Source of the DNA: Ottelia alismoides
Lineage: Eukaryota; Streptophyta; Magnoliopsida; Alismatales; Hydrocharitaceae
DNA: 64,000 bases
Assembly (NCBI GenBank): GCA_037367405.1
Contig: JAZKJV010011616.1
Location: forward strand, 124,001-188,000
Direction: 5' to 3'
The position numbers and the translations under genes were made by a program. The notes under the pieces were generated by a model. That model was not told where the DNA came from. It ran no database searches and worked only from the letters and a program-made list of their open reading frames with translations. Shown piece after piece: positions 1-12,736 of this stretch (position 1 is its first letter; each line of letters begins with the position of its first letter).

Positions 1-458
1 CCCCACCCTCACTGGAGAGTGAAATAGGCCACGGCACACCATAGAAAAAGTTCAAGGGTCTTTTTACACACGCGAGAGTCCAAATGGACACTACTATAAA
101 CGAGCAATTAATTACAGAAATTAAAATTGTAGAAAATAAAATCCTAGACTCTACGCTCTCTCACGACTCGACTCGATCTTAAATTAATTGCGACTTTTTT
201 TGGAAGTTGGTAAAGATGCTTCGGTTTCTAAAAATCGCTTCACATACGACGGGTACCTTGCAAGAAAAATAAGAGAGATGGCGTGGGAGAGTGATTCAAA
301 AATAAATCCAAAAAAAATAAGAAAAATAAATGCTGAAAATAAAATAAAAATAAATTCAAGAGAAAATGGAATTTACAGTGAAAAATTCGAAGGTCAGACA
401 ACCCAAATGCGGAAAACCGAACCAAAATATTTAGACAAAAAAATGCAACGGCGCCATC
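1..458 (-). mobile_element. 5' leader of Athila-like element A' (body beyond the left edge)
   Basis: This is untranslated leader between the PBS and the coding region of a minus-strand LTR retrotransposon. It aligns along its length with 48868-49325, the leader of element A, including the segment near the left edge about an annealed 'gagagtgaaa' tract and the stretch just before the PBS. Small ORFs here are not shared with element A and look like chance. The gag side of the element lies to the left of position 1, so its coding content cannot be judged. Confidence 0.8.
445..456 (-). other. Primer binding site of A' (tRNA-Asp, 12 nt kept)
   Basis: The plus strand reads gcaacggcgcca, identical to the 3' end of plant tRNA-Asp. 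On the minus strand this is the site where the tRNA would prime minus-strand DNA synthesis. It is two bases (tc) from the LTR, the same spacing as in element A. The outer part of the 18-nt site has diverged. Confidence 0.8.
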
Positions 459-2264
459 TGATGGTTCACTGATCACCCTCGTTATGAAGCTTGGATTATC
501 TTTCACTTAAAAATATGTCATTTTGTTGTAAGCGGGCAATCGGAATCGGTCAAGAAATAACCACACGAAATTTTTGTCGATTTTAATCAATGTGGTTTTA
601 TGTTTATTTTACTTGGGCAAGTCTCAAGGTCGAACACAAGGAGGCAAAGGAACAACCTAGAGTTTTGTCTATCAAAGTTCATGCATGGTTTGCGAGGTGG
701 TCTTTTATTTGTATTTTTTATGCAATTAAAGATGCAAAATGCAAATTTTCGCCTAATTTAGGGACTAAAATGTAAATACCGATCAAACGATGTCCGAAAA
801 ATATGAAATTTGGCCAAGATGATAATTATGATAAAATGAATGCACTGTAATTTTTTTGAATTTTTGGATGTAAGATGAATTTTTTATGAAATTTTAAATG
901 CAAACAAAGTGAATTTCAGTATTTATTTATAATAAATATTAAACCTAAATATTTTCAAGGATAAAATTATCTAAGATCTATCTCTAAGTGATGGATCTCA
1001 AAAAAATCCTAAACCTCGAAAATGTGAGATGTAATATTTATTAAAAATCAAATATTGAAATATGCATAATGATTTTTACAAGGCAAACTATGCATGCAAA
1101 TACAATTCTTTTTGGATACAATGTTAAACACAATTATTTCTACAACCCATGTTTTTTTGGCAATTTTTAGAGCAACGGTTAATCAATTACGAATTTCATA
1201 TCTCAAAATGGGCACAGTATGCATTTTTTTGCAAAATAATTAATTATTAATTAACCATTGATCGTAAAAATGTCAGACATGTGCCATAATGTAGAGAATT
1301 CATTGTAGAACAAAATGCAGATTTTTTATAAATAAAATAATGCAACGTAGAGGTCCAAAAAAAAGGGGAATATAGGGGTATAAATGCAATTATAATATTT
1401 AAATAAATATAAAAATGCAGAGTAGGGGTGAAAATTTGAATACCTAAACCCCCAAAGGGTCTTCTGCAAAATTACCAAGGGGTCACATTCCAAGCACGTG
1501 ACCCTTGGTTGGCGGGGGCTAATATGCAAATTACGCAAATCCAAGGGTGGCTTCTGAAATAAATCAGTAGGTCACGTGCTATGCACGTGACCTCTAGAGC
1601 TTCTACTAAATCCTTGAAATCTTGGGGGCTATTTATGCAATTTACCCACCAAAAGCACATGGGATCATGTATGAGGGGGGTCTTTGATTTGGGCGGACTT
1701 CGGGGGTGTAGATGCAAGAAGTCCTCTCCCAGCACGTGCCTCGCACACGGGGAGGGTCTCGGGATTCACGCTCGGCCATTGGCAGCATCTTCGCGACGGA
1801 GGGGGGAATCCTCTGGCGACATTGCTGGTGTTTAATGGGAGGTTGTCGATGGAGCTCTGGATGTAAGCTCGAAGCATGCAGCAGTTCTTCCGATGGCTTG
1901 CTGGAGTTGAACTTGCTTCTGGAAGTCGGAGAAGACTACGGATGTACGTTGATGGCGTAGCAGCGTGGATGGTGGAGGAGCGGGTGAAGTAGTTGAACGT
2001 CGTTGGCGAAGACGGTAGCGGTTGTGGATGAAGAAGGTGGCATTATCGGTGAAGGTGGACGTAAGTTAACGATGAAGGTGGAGGTGGTTATCAGGTCGGT
2101 AGTGGGCTCAACGGCGATGCCGGAGTAGAGCAATAGTGGCGGTTGAAGGTTGTGCTGCAACGGTGGCTGGACCACCGGACCTCGTTGCAGGAAGGCGTCA
2201 GAGCAGTCACCTATGAACGTCGTTCTCTATCAGCGGATGGCATGTTAGAAGGCAGCGGAGGGTG

Positions 2265-2271
2265 TTTTATA
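2265..2271 (-). promoter_or_regulatory. Candidate TATA box of the A' LTR
   Basis: The minus strand reads TATAAAA in a GC-rich setting, at the position that matches TATTTAAA in the LTRs of element A. It would separate U3 (towards 3711) from R/U5. Prediction from motif and position only. Confidence 0.45.
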
Positions 2272-2639
2272 GGGTCGAGGGGTGATGAGAGAAGGAAGGC
2301 TATCGCGGAATGGGGATCTGATTGGAATTCGATTCGGTGATCGGAGATCTTGGATTCGCAGCAATTGATGGATGGAGATTTCGCAGCGTAGGCACGAGAT
2401 CGGTGGAAAACCAGGATGGAGGCGGCGGCAGAGCAAAAGAGGAAGGGGGAGGAAGATGGAGCAGTGGTCGTCCGATCGGCCGAGATCGGACGGCCATGAT
2501 AATGCCGCGTGAAGCCAATTTGGGGATGGAGTATCGCGTGTTGGGCATGTGCGACGGAGGCACGTGCCCCACACGTGCTGGCTTTTTAATATATATATTT
2601 TGTTAATAAAAATAAATAAAATTAAATCGAAAAAATGGG

Positions 2640-2674
2640 TGACACGTGGCGGCTCCAGGAGCCGCCATGTGTCA
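2640..2674. repeat. 35-nt G-box palindrome in the A' LTR
   Basis: Two 17-nt arms with one mismatch flank a single central base. The outer arms hold CACGTG-type cores (tgacacgtggcgg / ccgccatgtgtca). The same palindrome is present in both element A LTRs, so it is kept across diverged family members. It lies about 370 bp upstream of the predicted TATA box, in U3. Confidence 0.75.
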
Positions 2675-3711
2675 ACTACACAAAATTCGAAAAACTAAAT
2701 ACAAAGAAAAATAGAAAAGAAATAGCAAATGACCTCGAATCAAAAAGTTCCTTCACGAAAATTTCTCGTCTCGATGAGATCTACAACTTTCATCGAGACA
2801 TCAAAACCAAAATCGATAATTTGCACAAAGTGATATTTTTGGGGCATCCCATGTACATAGAATACCTCGATTTTTGGGTTTTATAAATTTTTTGTCATTT
2901 TTAAACCAGATAAAAATCTAGAAAAAAAATTATTAAAACAAAGATAATTATTTACACATTAATCTATTTTTTTTATTTTTATTAATTAATAAAAAGAATA
3001 AATAAAATAAAAAAAGAAAAAGACGATTTTTGTACAGACGGTTAGTGAAGACTTGGACTCAATTTGTTTCGTTGATTTCTAGCTTAGTTTGGATTTGGAT
3101 TTTTGTGCATTTTAGTAAAACTTTCATCAAATAAGACAATTTAAAAAGAAATAAACTTAAATAGGTCAATTATGTACATAAAATAATAGGTCAAAAACCG
3201 CTAAAATACAAAATGTACAAAAGAGGCCCAAAACCCAACTTTCACATACGAGCTCCGATTCACTCGAACTTGGTCTTGTTTCGAAGGTATTTGAATGTAC
3301 ATTAGTTCAAAAGTGAGTAGGATAAAAACAAACACTGGATGGGGAAGATATTAGGATTTTAGTCCGGGAATCCTAGAACTAGGGTTCGAGTTTTTGGTCC
3401 ACTTATTTGGGTTAGTGATTTTTTGTATTTTTCATTTATTCTTGTTAGTGATATGTACACAGTGTAGGTGGTTTTGGGTCATTTGGAGTTAGCATGAATG
3501 AGTTACAAATCAGGGAAGTTAGGCTATTTACATGTCAATTTTAGCGAGGATTTTTAGTTTCTTATTTTGTGCAAAAATAAGGGATAAAATGCAATTCATA
3601 TCAAAACATGCATGAATGCTAATTATGCAGAATTAATGAAAAAATACCAATGATTTAGAGGGATTTGAGCTTAATTAATGATATTTAGAGGGATGACTCT
3701 GAGATTCATCA

Positions 3712-4170
3712 ATGGGGGTGAGGAGCAGAGGTGTGGATACGTCCATATCTAGCACCACAAAATCAGTAGGGAATTGCATCCCTTGAACCGTGACTATTAC
3801 GTCCTCCAACATGCTCCTAGGACGCTCAACAGATTTATGTGTGAATTGCATAATCAGTTTTGTAAGTTTGAGTGGTCATAACCCAAATTCGATAAGCTGT
3901 TAAGCTAGCACTAAATTGACAGATGACCCGATGTTGAGAAAAGTGTGTTCAAACTCTTGGTTAAACATCTGATAGCAAATGAGTGGTGCTCCTTTATCTG
4001 GCTTTTTATCTAGGAGATTGCTGATGGCATTAATTGTGGCCATTGTAAGGATATTATTTTCGGACTTGCCACTTTTGCTCCTTGCATTGTGAGAATGAGG
4101 CCCACGCCTAGTAGTAAATGCATCTTTTAATCCTTTCTTCACAGTCGGCATGTACTAAAGAGCTTTCATC
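3712..4170 (-). pseudogene. Aspartic protease remnant of element G
   Basis: The minus strand encodes a retropepsin-like segment. The region equivalent to the catalytic loop reads NIGSSVNLVL, where Athila proteases have a D-x-G-x-S-x-N-L type loop. Further on is a segment like the conserved stretch after the flap (PRSMLEDVIVTVQGMQF and FVVLDMD). The protein would process the Gag-Pol polyprotein inside virus-like particles. The aspartate of the active site is not seen, stops are present, and the domain is cut by the A' insertion at 3711. It is certainly inactive. Confidence 0.7.
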
Positions 4171-6670
4171 AAAGGCACATTCAAGACCAAATTCTAGATA
4201 ATTTCTACAATGGAAGGATTAGACAAAGCATTTTTTAAAATTTTCATTTTTTTTGTTTTTTCATTGCTTCTGGAAAAGGAATACTTACAGAATCTGAAAT
4301 TGTATCATTCAAAGTTTTGTCCATATAATTGTTTACAAGTAGATGAAAAAATGTGTAAAATCATCTACAAGCTGCGGACCAAAAAATGAAGGCTCGGCTT
4401 CATGTGTTGGCTTTGGATCTACTTCATGTGTGGAATGCTTCAAGACTGGTGTTGTATCACATGCAGGAGTCTCCAATGCCGGCTGGTCTCTGCCAGGTAT
4501 GCTATTTTTTTGTATTTGGTATTTTCTTCATTTTTTATGGTTTTTCTGCTGGGGTTGCTGCTCTAAAAATGTTACTCGACCCATGTGCTAGCTGGACTGA
4601 TGATTCCCCTTCAGATGCAAGATGCTTTCTCTTCTCCATCGTTGATGGTTGGAGTGTCCTACTGCTCCTTAAAGTAACATCATTAGATAAAAAGCAATTA
4701 AATTCACCTGAATCGGGTTGGACAATACCTACATGCTCCTTGTGTCGGAATTATTTGGGTTGTCTTGGACCTGAGCTGGAATAGCAGTTTTCACAACTGT
4801 CATATCATCAATCTTCTGGTTCATCGCAACCATATTTTTCATTAATTATTCTAAGCCGGCAAGGGTCGGGTTTACCGATAAAATTGCAGAAGATTCCCCC
4901 TGCTGGGGTTTCTGATGCTGATAAGGTTGGTGAGATTGTTGTTGGTATCCCTGAGAAGATTGGTGAGGGTGAGGAAGGGAGTAATACTGTAAATTCTGAG
5001 GGTGATATTGAGCAGCCGGCTACTGATAATAACACTTATTGCGGTACGCAGACAGCTGAGGACCTTACTGACAGTTCTGCCTCTAGGTATTGTTGTGATA
5101 ATGAGGCTGATGGTTATGCGAGGTCTAAAGGGTCGTCTGCTCTGCTATTGTTGTTGGTGATAGGCCATGTTGCCCACGTTCTTACTCGAAGAATGTCCCT
5201 GAGGATCGGTCAGCTATGCCTTGTTATTCCACACACCATCGACTCCCTAAATCAGCGAAAAAGGTGGGGAGAAAGGCTTGGAATAGGCAGGTGGAGGCTC
5301 TAGTTGATACACAACCATCTGTGATTGGGACTGCAGGGGTTGCTCCGGAACCTGCACATAGTACATGTGATGGACAGGTTGGGGTTGCGGTGGACTCAGC
5401 TGAGGCAGTTAGATCAGTGATGGCTCCTTCTTCTCAATGGAAGTCTCGGCAATGGTAGACAAAAATTTGCAAGCATTTCCATTCAAAGTCTGGACGAACT
5501 GCTCCAACTTTTTGGAAGTCAAGTCGAGCTTTTCCAAGCCTTGGGTCCTCTTCTCAATGACAGAAAGCTTATCAAGGTCCTACGTTCTTTCCTTGATGAT
5601 GTCTATCTTATACAAGTGGCACCTAATGATGTTGAAGTTAGAGCTCTCATCCTTGTCTCCGGCAAGCGTAGCCATATTCACGGCCATGTGGCTAGTGGTT
5701 GGCATCTTCATGTATGCACGTGACGAAGATTGAGTGGCCTCTACTTCGGCCATCTCCTCAAAAATGTTACAGACAACATCCTCATCCTTGTTAAAATGTG
5801 AGCCACCACTAGCGGCATCGACAAGCTTCTGTCTTTCAAGTGTCAACCCACTAAAGAAGTGTTGCACGAGACTGGCCTTAGGGATCTTGTGGTGGGGACA
5901 CTTTTCCTGCAGATCCTTGAATCTTTCCCACGCTTTATGTATAGTCTCATGGGGTTGCTAGCAGAAACTGAAGATGCGAGCACGCATTTGTTTCATATGA
6001 CCGAGATGATAAAATTTGTGGACAAATGTAGACTTTAACTCGTCCCAGTTCATGATTACCTTTCCTAAGTGATTGATCCAATGCAAGGCCTTATCCTGGA
6101 AGCTGAAAGGAAAGGCAGTCATCTTGATTACCCCCAATGGGATAATGAGGTAATGAGAGGTGGCACAGATGCTGCAAAATATTTTTAGGTGGATGTATAG
6201 TTCTTCTGTAGTATTCCCATGGAAAGTAGGGAGAAGCGAGAGAAACTGTGGCTTCAGCTCAAAGTGGGCATGACTTTGTGGAATTTGTATCCACTCTATA
6301 ATACGGCATGCTCCAGGATTGTATGTTTGCTTCAATGTTGGCTTTGGTGGTAGTGGTCCTGCCTCCCTTCTCTCGTAGTAGGGTCGACCCACTGAAAATT
6401 CATCTTCTGCACCTCCTTGTTAAACTCATTCTCACTGTTTATATCATCCTCTCTTCTGCCTTCTCGCTCATTTGTCCTCCTCCTCAAATCATTCAGTATT
6501 TCTTGGAAGGTGGTTTGGGATTGGGCTTGATTGGTCAACTACAGTTGGATTGCTTGTATCGATGCGAACAGATGGCGGTTGACTTCATTTTGTGTGGTGT
6601 ACTACCCTTATCCATTATTAGCTTCTTCTATTGGTCGGGGTTGTTGTCCCTTTCCTCTTCCTCCAGCCAT
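4171..6670 (-). pseudogene. gag remnant of element G
   Basis: The Athila-type Gag would form the particle that packages element RNA. The start is probably the ATG at 6670, followed by a basic stretch (MAGGRGKGQQPRPIEE). Near 6250-6000 is the core capsid-like region with FELKPQFLSLLPTFHG and, later, ALHWINHLGK and WDELKSTFVHKFY, as in plant Ty3/gypsy Gag. Around 5860-5740 follows FFSGLTLERQKLVDAASGG, another conserved Athila Gag segment. The part at about 5450-4850 is rich in Gln, Pro and Tyr. I see no zinc knuckle. Several stops and frame changes break the reading frame, so it is a pseudogene. Confidence 0.75.
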
Positions 6671-8892
6671 TTTATTTTCTGCTTGTATTTCCTAATCGCG
6701 ATCAGGGTCTTGGTCTGCACATGGAAGAATACACTTATAGTCTGAATCGTGGCACCAGATGTAGAGAAGTGTTCAGTGTTCAGGTCAACACAAAACTTTA
6801 TTAAGGATGGTGAGGTATATGGAGTGAAATCAATGGCTATCCAAAACGAGTACAGTTCCGAACAAGAGTAATCCAGAATTATGGAAAAGACGAGGAGTCT
6901 GGAGATTGGTTCGCGGAGTTCGAACCGAGTTCTCAGGAATTGCCCCTAATTATTGGAGAAGACGAGCGTATGGAGTCGATGTGGTTGTCAATGGACTCTC
7001 GACTAAGTTGTCCATGCATTGTCATCTCAAAGAGCAAGATAAAGATCGATGTGGATGAAGGATACAAAGGTCAGCAAGAAACAAAAGAAGTGTAAAATAG
7101 TAAAAGGCTCACAATGAGAAAGGTTCGAAGAGAAGGGGAGCAAAATTGTGCAAATGTGCGATGTTTTTTATCTTCACCTTAATAAGACTAATCAATCAAA
7201 CCTAAAAACCGTGGATTCACCAACTCGACCCATGAAGCCGTGAAGGTTCGACAATTATCTTTGTAATTTTTAGATTTGAGTTTTCAGGCAATTTATCTTT
7301 GAACGGGTCCATAGATCACTATGCCTATAGGAGAGAGAGTACTTCCAGAAAGTATCCCGTACTTGACCTCCTCCTTTCTAACATGTAGTCAGCACCTTTT
7401 AAGGTCCTTATAATGCTTCATGGATCCCTATTCAGCCAAAGAAATAGAGCGAGGAGGTAATGGGAGAAACCACTACTTCGGACCTCGCTCGTAACAAAAT
7501 CACCCATGAGTGTGCAAGGACCTATTGGATGCAAGATGACGAGACAGACACCCCCATGAAGGCGTGGCCTAAGCTCAATACTTCGGACAAGGACGATGCT
7601 TTACAAAATAGAGAACATCATCATTGACCAAGCTGTAGTTGTCTATGTACGATAGAAGCACCAATACTTTAGAAATCTAGGCGATACACAAGGCAGCCAC
7701 AAAATAGGTTTTGGGCTCTATTCCTTACGATGACGCTCTCTCACAGGGAAAGAGACATTCCAATGCAACCTGAAAACAAATGAGGGCTTTGCTCACCTAA
7801 GGCAATGAGTCCAATCAATCAATTTTATTTAGGTAATGTATTTTTAGCAATCCCTTTTTCTAATTCTTTTGTGTTATCACTTGTTTTGAGTAAGTTCAAT
7901 ACAAAGACTAACATTTTTGTATTTTCTTCGATTCCTATGTGATCCAAAAATAGAGGGAGAAAGCGGAAAAAACAATGCAAGGTGGCACTAAGATGGAAAT
8001 CTTATCTTAGTGACTAAATGTTGAATGCTCAGTTAGAAGACTCACAGTGCTTCCCAGCTCTCTCCATGTAGGATGCAAAACAGGAATTAATAAACCTATA
8101 CTATATGTTAATATGCACACAAAAATCTTCCTAAGAAGTCACATAGCAATACGTGTAGAACCAAATGCTAAACACCAAGTATGAAACCTAGAGTCTGATC
8201 TTAGAGCCTCCTCAGTGCCCACGATAATGGGTCCTGCAAGCGTTGTATGGAGTACTCTCGTAATGTGTGGTTTCAAGACTAGGTGTCCAACAATTATTTA
8301 ATCTAAGTCCAAATGCGTAGACTATAAGTTCATGCAAAATAATTAGGTGTTTGTCCTTAGGTTACACGATTAAGCATGCCAAAAGACTAAGGGATCAGTC
8401 CATCAAACAAATAGAAAAAAAGGCGGAAAGCACAAAACTTCCGGAAACAAAGCAAAAGAAGGCAACAAAATCCCGACAAAATCTGGTGAGCCCCCAAGTG
8501 AACATGCACTTGGAAATTGGGCTCGAGTGTCCAAGTCCAATGTACTTGTATTATTACACATTGATAATTCCAAGTCCAATGTACTTGTATTATTACGAAT
8601 TAATAATTCAAAATAAGAGTCTCTCTCTTATAAGAAAAATAAAAAACCTAAGCTATTGTCCTCTCTCTCTCTAGAGCCTATTGTTCTCTCCTATCAGCTC
8701 GTTTAGAAACAATGGCTCCTCATCACAAGGTTGCGTAGAATCACCTAGGCGATCCTTCTCGGTCTGAGGTCCCTCACAAGAAGACAAAAGAAGAGATGTA
8801 AGATAGTTCAAAATTGATAATCAGGTAGAAAGCAATAAGTGCAGGAATGGAAACGCAATATAAGACACAAAAACTACTCTACAAAACGATGC
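6671..8892 (-). other. 5' untranslated leader of element G
   Basis: No credible gene. The stretch lies between the gag start and the PBS. It shares short blocks with the leaders of elements A and C: a segment near 7213-7270 (around 'catgaagccgtgaaggttcg') matches one near 48215 of A, and a block near 8035-8085 matches 48590-48650 of A and 54265-54310 of C. Long leaders are usual in Athila-like elements. Confidence 0.65.
8531..8608. repeat. 39-bp tandem duplication
   Basis: Two direct copies start at 8531 and 8570 with ccaagtccaatgtacttg and differ at a few bases near the end. They lie in the leader of element G. No function is evident. Confidence 0.85.
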
Positions 8893-8906
8893 TCCCTGGC
8901 AGCGGT
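8893..8906 (-). other. PBS of element G, split by a solo LTR
   Basis: The plus strand reads tccctggcagcggt up to 8906 and continues as ggtgcca after the inserted LTR (12728-12734), before the LTR of G at 12737. Put together it resembles the tRNA-Asp 3' end with a few changes. The five bases before and after the insertion (gcggt / gtggt) look like a target duplication with one later mutation. Confidence 0.65.
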
Positions 8907-11900
8907 TGTTGAACCAAATTTTGCAGAGGTCGTATCGATTCACAAGGAGAATCAACAGTCGTTGATTTGACCTCACGTGAAATCCGAAATTCAAACAACA
9001 ATTAACCCACAACAATAATCAAACAATGAAAAGCGGTGCGGAGTTAAAATTTATTATAACTCTACAAAGGATGTGTATAGTGTGCAAGCAGTGTAGAGGT
9101 CGAACACAGGGAGCAGACAGGTAGAACGTGGCAAAAATGTTCAGAATGTGAATGTGATGATTTGTCTATAAATGCTATTTTTTATGGGTTTTTAATTTTC
9201 TGTTTTTTTAATTTTATTTTTTTAATTTTATATTTTCGTATTTTGATTTTTAATTTTCTAATTTTATATTTTTCTTTATATTTTATATTTTTATATTTTC
9301 TTTTTCTTTAAGTAGAATATATATACAAAGTAAGAAAAAGAGGATAAAGTATTTATAAAAATAGGTAAAAAAAGGAAAAATATAGAAATAAAATGTTTTT
9401 AGGATTTTTATATTTTTCTAATGTTTTTTTTATTTTTCTATATTCCTAATTGTTTTTGGTATTTTTAAGTCAAAAATACTGAAAACAGTGAAGAGAATAA
9501 AAAGCTGAAATTAGAATGGGGATAAAAAATAGTAAACAGTGATAAAAATTGCCCAAATTAATTTAAAAAAAGATAATAAAATAAAGAAAATTCAGAGACA
9601 AAAATTTTATTTTTAGGATTTTCTGGAATTTTTAATACTTTTATGAAGATTTTTGGGGTTTTATAATTTTTAGGAGTTTTCTTTTGTATTTTTTAATGAT
9701 TTTTGGACTGAAGTTAAAATACACTAAAATAAACAAAATACATTTTTTGGGAATTTTCTAAGGTATTTTTATAATTTTTAGGGATTTTATAATGCAAACA
9801 GTGAATAAAATGCATGTTTTTGAATTTTTATAAATATGAAAATGCAATAAAAATACAAAACAAAAATATGGCGTGAAACTACAATACAACATGAACTTAT
9901 GATATTTTTTTGGTAATTTTTGGGGTTTTATAGATGCATGAAATAAATAGCGAAAATAAAAAGAAAATGCATCCTAGCAAGGGTATTTTGGTAATATGTG
10001 AAACGTTGCGGGGCCAAAATGCAAGTTCTCCAGAAAAAAAAGGCAAAAAAATACTTCCGGACCAATTATAAATCAATAAGGATCCAGGGGCTATCCTTCA
10101 AAATGCCCACGCCCGCAGGTGACGCGCACGTGCGCCTGGCAGGGGCCAAATAGTGAATAACAACATGCTGCGGGCTTATTTACAAAAATGTCCAAGAAGT
10201 ATTAATTGTAATGAATCTTTCCTGGAGCAAACTTAAATATGCTAAATCCCGAGGGTCTTCACGCAAAATGCCTACGCTTCACATGACCAGGCACGTGAGC
10301 TGACATGGCTGGGGACACGGATGCGAATCTCCGAAGTTCGAGGGCCTTGCTATAAATATTACAAAAACATTACAGCTGCAAATTAAAAATTATAAACTAA
10401 TACTAAATTAATAAAAACAGATGGGATAATGTAGCAAAATTCCCACTCCAAGGTGCGGATCGAACGGTCGAAGATGTCCCGCTTATGCATGTGCCACGTT
10501 CTCGCGCGATGATGACGGTTGGGCTTTGATGGGCCAAATTAGATCCTGTATGTCGATCCAATAGCTAATAGCAGCTGTGATCCAACGTTGGTTGCACCTC
10601 TGGAAGAACGTCCCTTGATCAGACGGTGGGGAGAGAACCAACAAGAACGCTTGATAAACACGCCCCTGTCAAGATTGAATCGACCAGGGGACGCTCCTTT
10701 GGGCACCTGGGCGCTCCTCAACCACCACCTTGTACTCCTGCAGTGCAGAGGGCACCTCCTGGCAGTCCAAATGGGTCCGGGGAGCTGTTGTCTGAGCTCT
10801 CGGGATGTCGTGCTTGTCCGGCCACCTGGGCGAAGTTGACGATGCTCCTGACCCCAGAGGGGTCCTTCAGACCCTGCAAGTAAAAAGAAACAACTCAACA
10901 GCACAAGGTGGCAGAGGTCTGTCTATTATTGGCGAGCGGATGGTGGATCTGGGGTTGATGAAAGTCGCCGGAGCTCAAGAGCTCCGGCAAGGTTTTTGAA
11001 AGCGGATTCTATTCTAACCTCTAGAGACTAAATGCCGAAATAAAAGCACTACGCTAAAGAGGATACTCACAGCTAGATAATGGACATGAAAAATCAAAGG
11101 AAAAATGAGCTCAACGGGCTAATCAGCCAGGAGAAAACCTCGATGGCCAATGGCCGGAGATGAGGATGGAAGCCACCCCTAACTCGCCTAATGACGCCTC
11201 CAAGGAGTGGGGAGCCTCGTTGTCACCCTGCTCTATCCAGACCTCCAAGAAGGAACGCTAGAACGGGTCCAAGGGGGCTCAAAATTCAAAAGAGGCAGAG
11301 GGGGAAATATGAAAGAGTTGACGAGCGGCCTATAAAAAACGAGGTGGATCAGAGGATTCGGCGGTCCAATCCCCAAAATTATCCTAGGGCGTGTATTATG
11401 GATCGATGGGGAGAAAAAGTCACGAAGGAAGTATCACAAAATGATGTAAGGAATAGCCTCGAAAAAAGGTTGAAAGTGGCCAAAAAAACTAATTCTGACA
11501 AAGCCAGTCCTCGGTCAGAGAGTTGACCGAGGTCAACCAAGGAAGGAATCAGGTTCGTCCACGTGGACCAACCAAAAAAACCTTGGAAAAAATAATTGTA
11601 AATTCATTTAAAAATAGTAATGGAATTTATTAATTTTTTTATTATTAAATAGAAAATGTTTATTATTTTCTAAATTATTTTATTATGATTTTTATTTATT
11701 TTTTGAGGTATAAAAATACAAGTTACCTTTTTAGGCTTATATAGGTATATTCTTCTATATATTTTAATATTTAATTTTTGTTTTGTTTATTTAATTTATT
11801 TATTTTGATTTATTATTTATATATTTATAAAATATTATTATACACTTAAATATATTTCTCTTTTATGTTTCTGATGCATTTTATACAATTAAATAAATTG

Positions 11901-12725
11901 ATGTGTATTCTTTATAGCTATCTTTATTGGTATTATACCTATGTACTGTATATGTAGTATTTTATTTTTACATTTTCTTTGTGTTTTTATTCTGATTTTA
12001 ATATACACATATATTATAAATAGTATTTACAAAATTATAAAAATATAAAATTATAAAAATAATAAATAATAAATAATTTAAATATTTTAATCTGTACAAG
12101 TATACAATATGGGTCCAAAACTCAACTTTCAAACCGTAGCTCCGCCAAATGCAAAACCACTTCATTAAATAGCTTATGAAATATTATATACAATTAAAGG
12201 TGAGTTTGACGCGTTTCGAGCTTTTATTAGGGAGATACATTTCTGGGAAGTTGGGATTCTGGAATTTTATGCAGATCATAACTTTTTATGTGTACATTAT
12301 TTTCGAATGAAATCAATTTTGTAATTATCTTTATTTAATTATCTACAACTTTCATGTACAAAGTTTCTTTGTTTAAGGAATAAAAAGTGGAACTAAAAAT
12401 AGGTCCCAAAATGAATAAAGAATGGATAAAATAAAAGTATTTTCATTGTAATCTGGCCCTTATCTCCCCCTACATTATTCCTTGTCGACCTAGTCATCGA
12501 GACGACTAGGTCTCGGGGTTTCGGGTCATAAATATTTACAATATTTTACTCTTTTATTCTTTTTTCTTTATTCTATAATTTTGGCTTTAAAAACTGCATT
12601 TTATACACTATTTACACAATGATGTATGGATGATAAAATGCATGAATTAAGCCTATTTACACACATTTACTAGGGTTTTTAAGGCCAAAATTATAGAATA
12701 AAGATGATGAAACGTAGATTCATCA
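8907..12725 (-). repeat. Solo LTR F, inserted in the PBS of element G
   Basis: A 3819-bp LTR with ends TGTTGA...ATTCATCA, flanked by gcggt (8902-8906) and gtggt (12726-12730). It belongs to the same family as solo LTR D (31469-35274; 3806 bp). Shared blocks include the stretch at 9000-9120, the AT-rich part at 9180-9980, the 'gtcaaccaaggaagg' zone before 11580, the AT-rich zone 11590-12110, and the final 600 bp. No internal region or second LTR adjoins it, so it is a solo LTR made by LTR-LTR recombination. The minus orientation follows from alignment to LTRs that adjoin a PBS. ORFs at 10539-11526 are in GC-rich LTR sequence and match no known family. Confidence 0.8.
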
Positions 12726-12736
12726 GTGGTGCCATT

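Larger units (their letters stand above)
459..3711 (-). repeat. 5' LTR of Athila-like element A'
   Basis: A 3253-bp LTR that begins TGATGG next to the PBS and ends GATTCATCA, so it has TG...CA ends on either strand. It shares many blocks with the LTRs of element A (40837-43720 and 49326-52205): the region near 528-660, the block near 2640-2900, and the last 500 bp. It is clearly more diverged and has its own GC-rich centre (1680-2580). It is inserted within the protease remnant of element G, which resumes at 3712. Short ORFs in the GC-rich part show no family resemblance. Confidence 0.85.

Noticed and set aside
188..472. 94-codon Lys/Asn/Arg-rich ORF
   Set aside because: It runs through the leader and PBS of A' in the orientation opposite to the element, and the homologous region of element A does not keep the frame.
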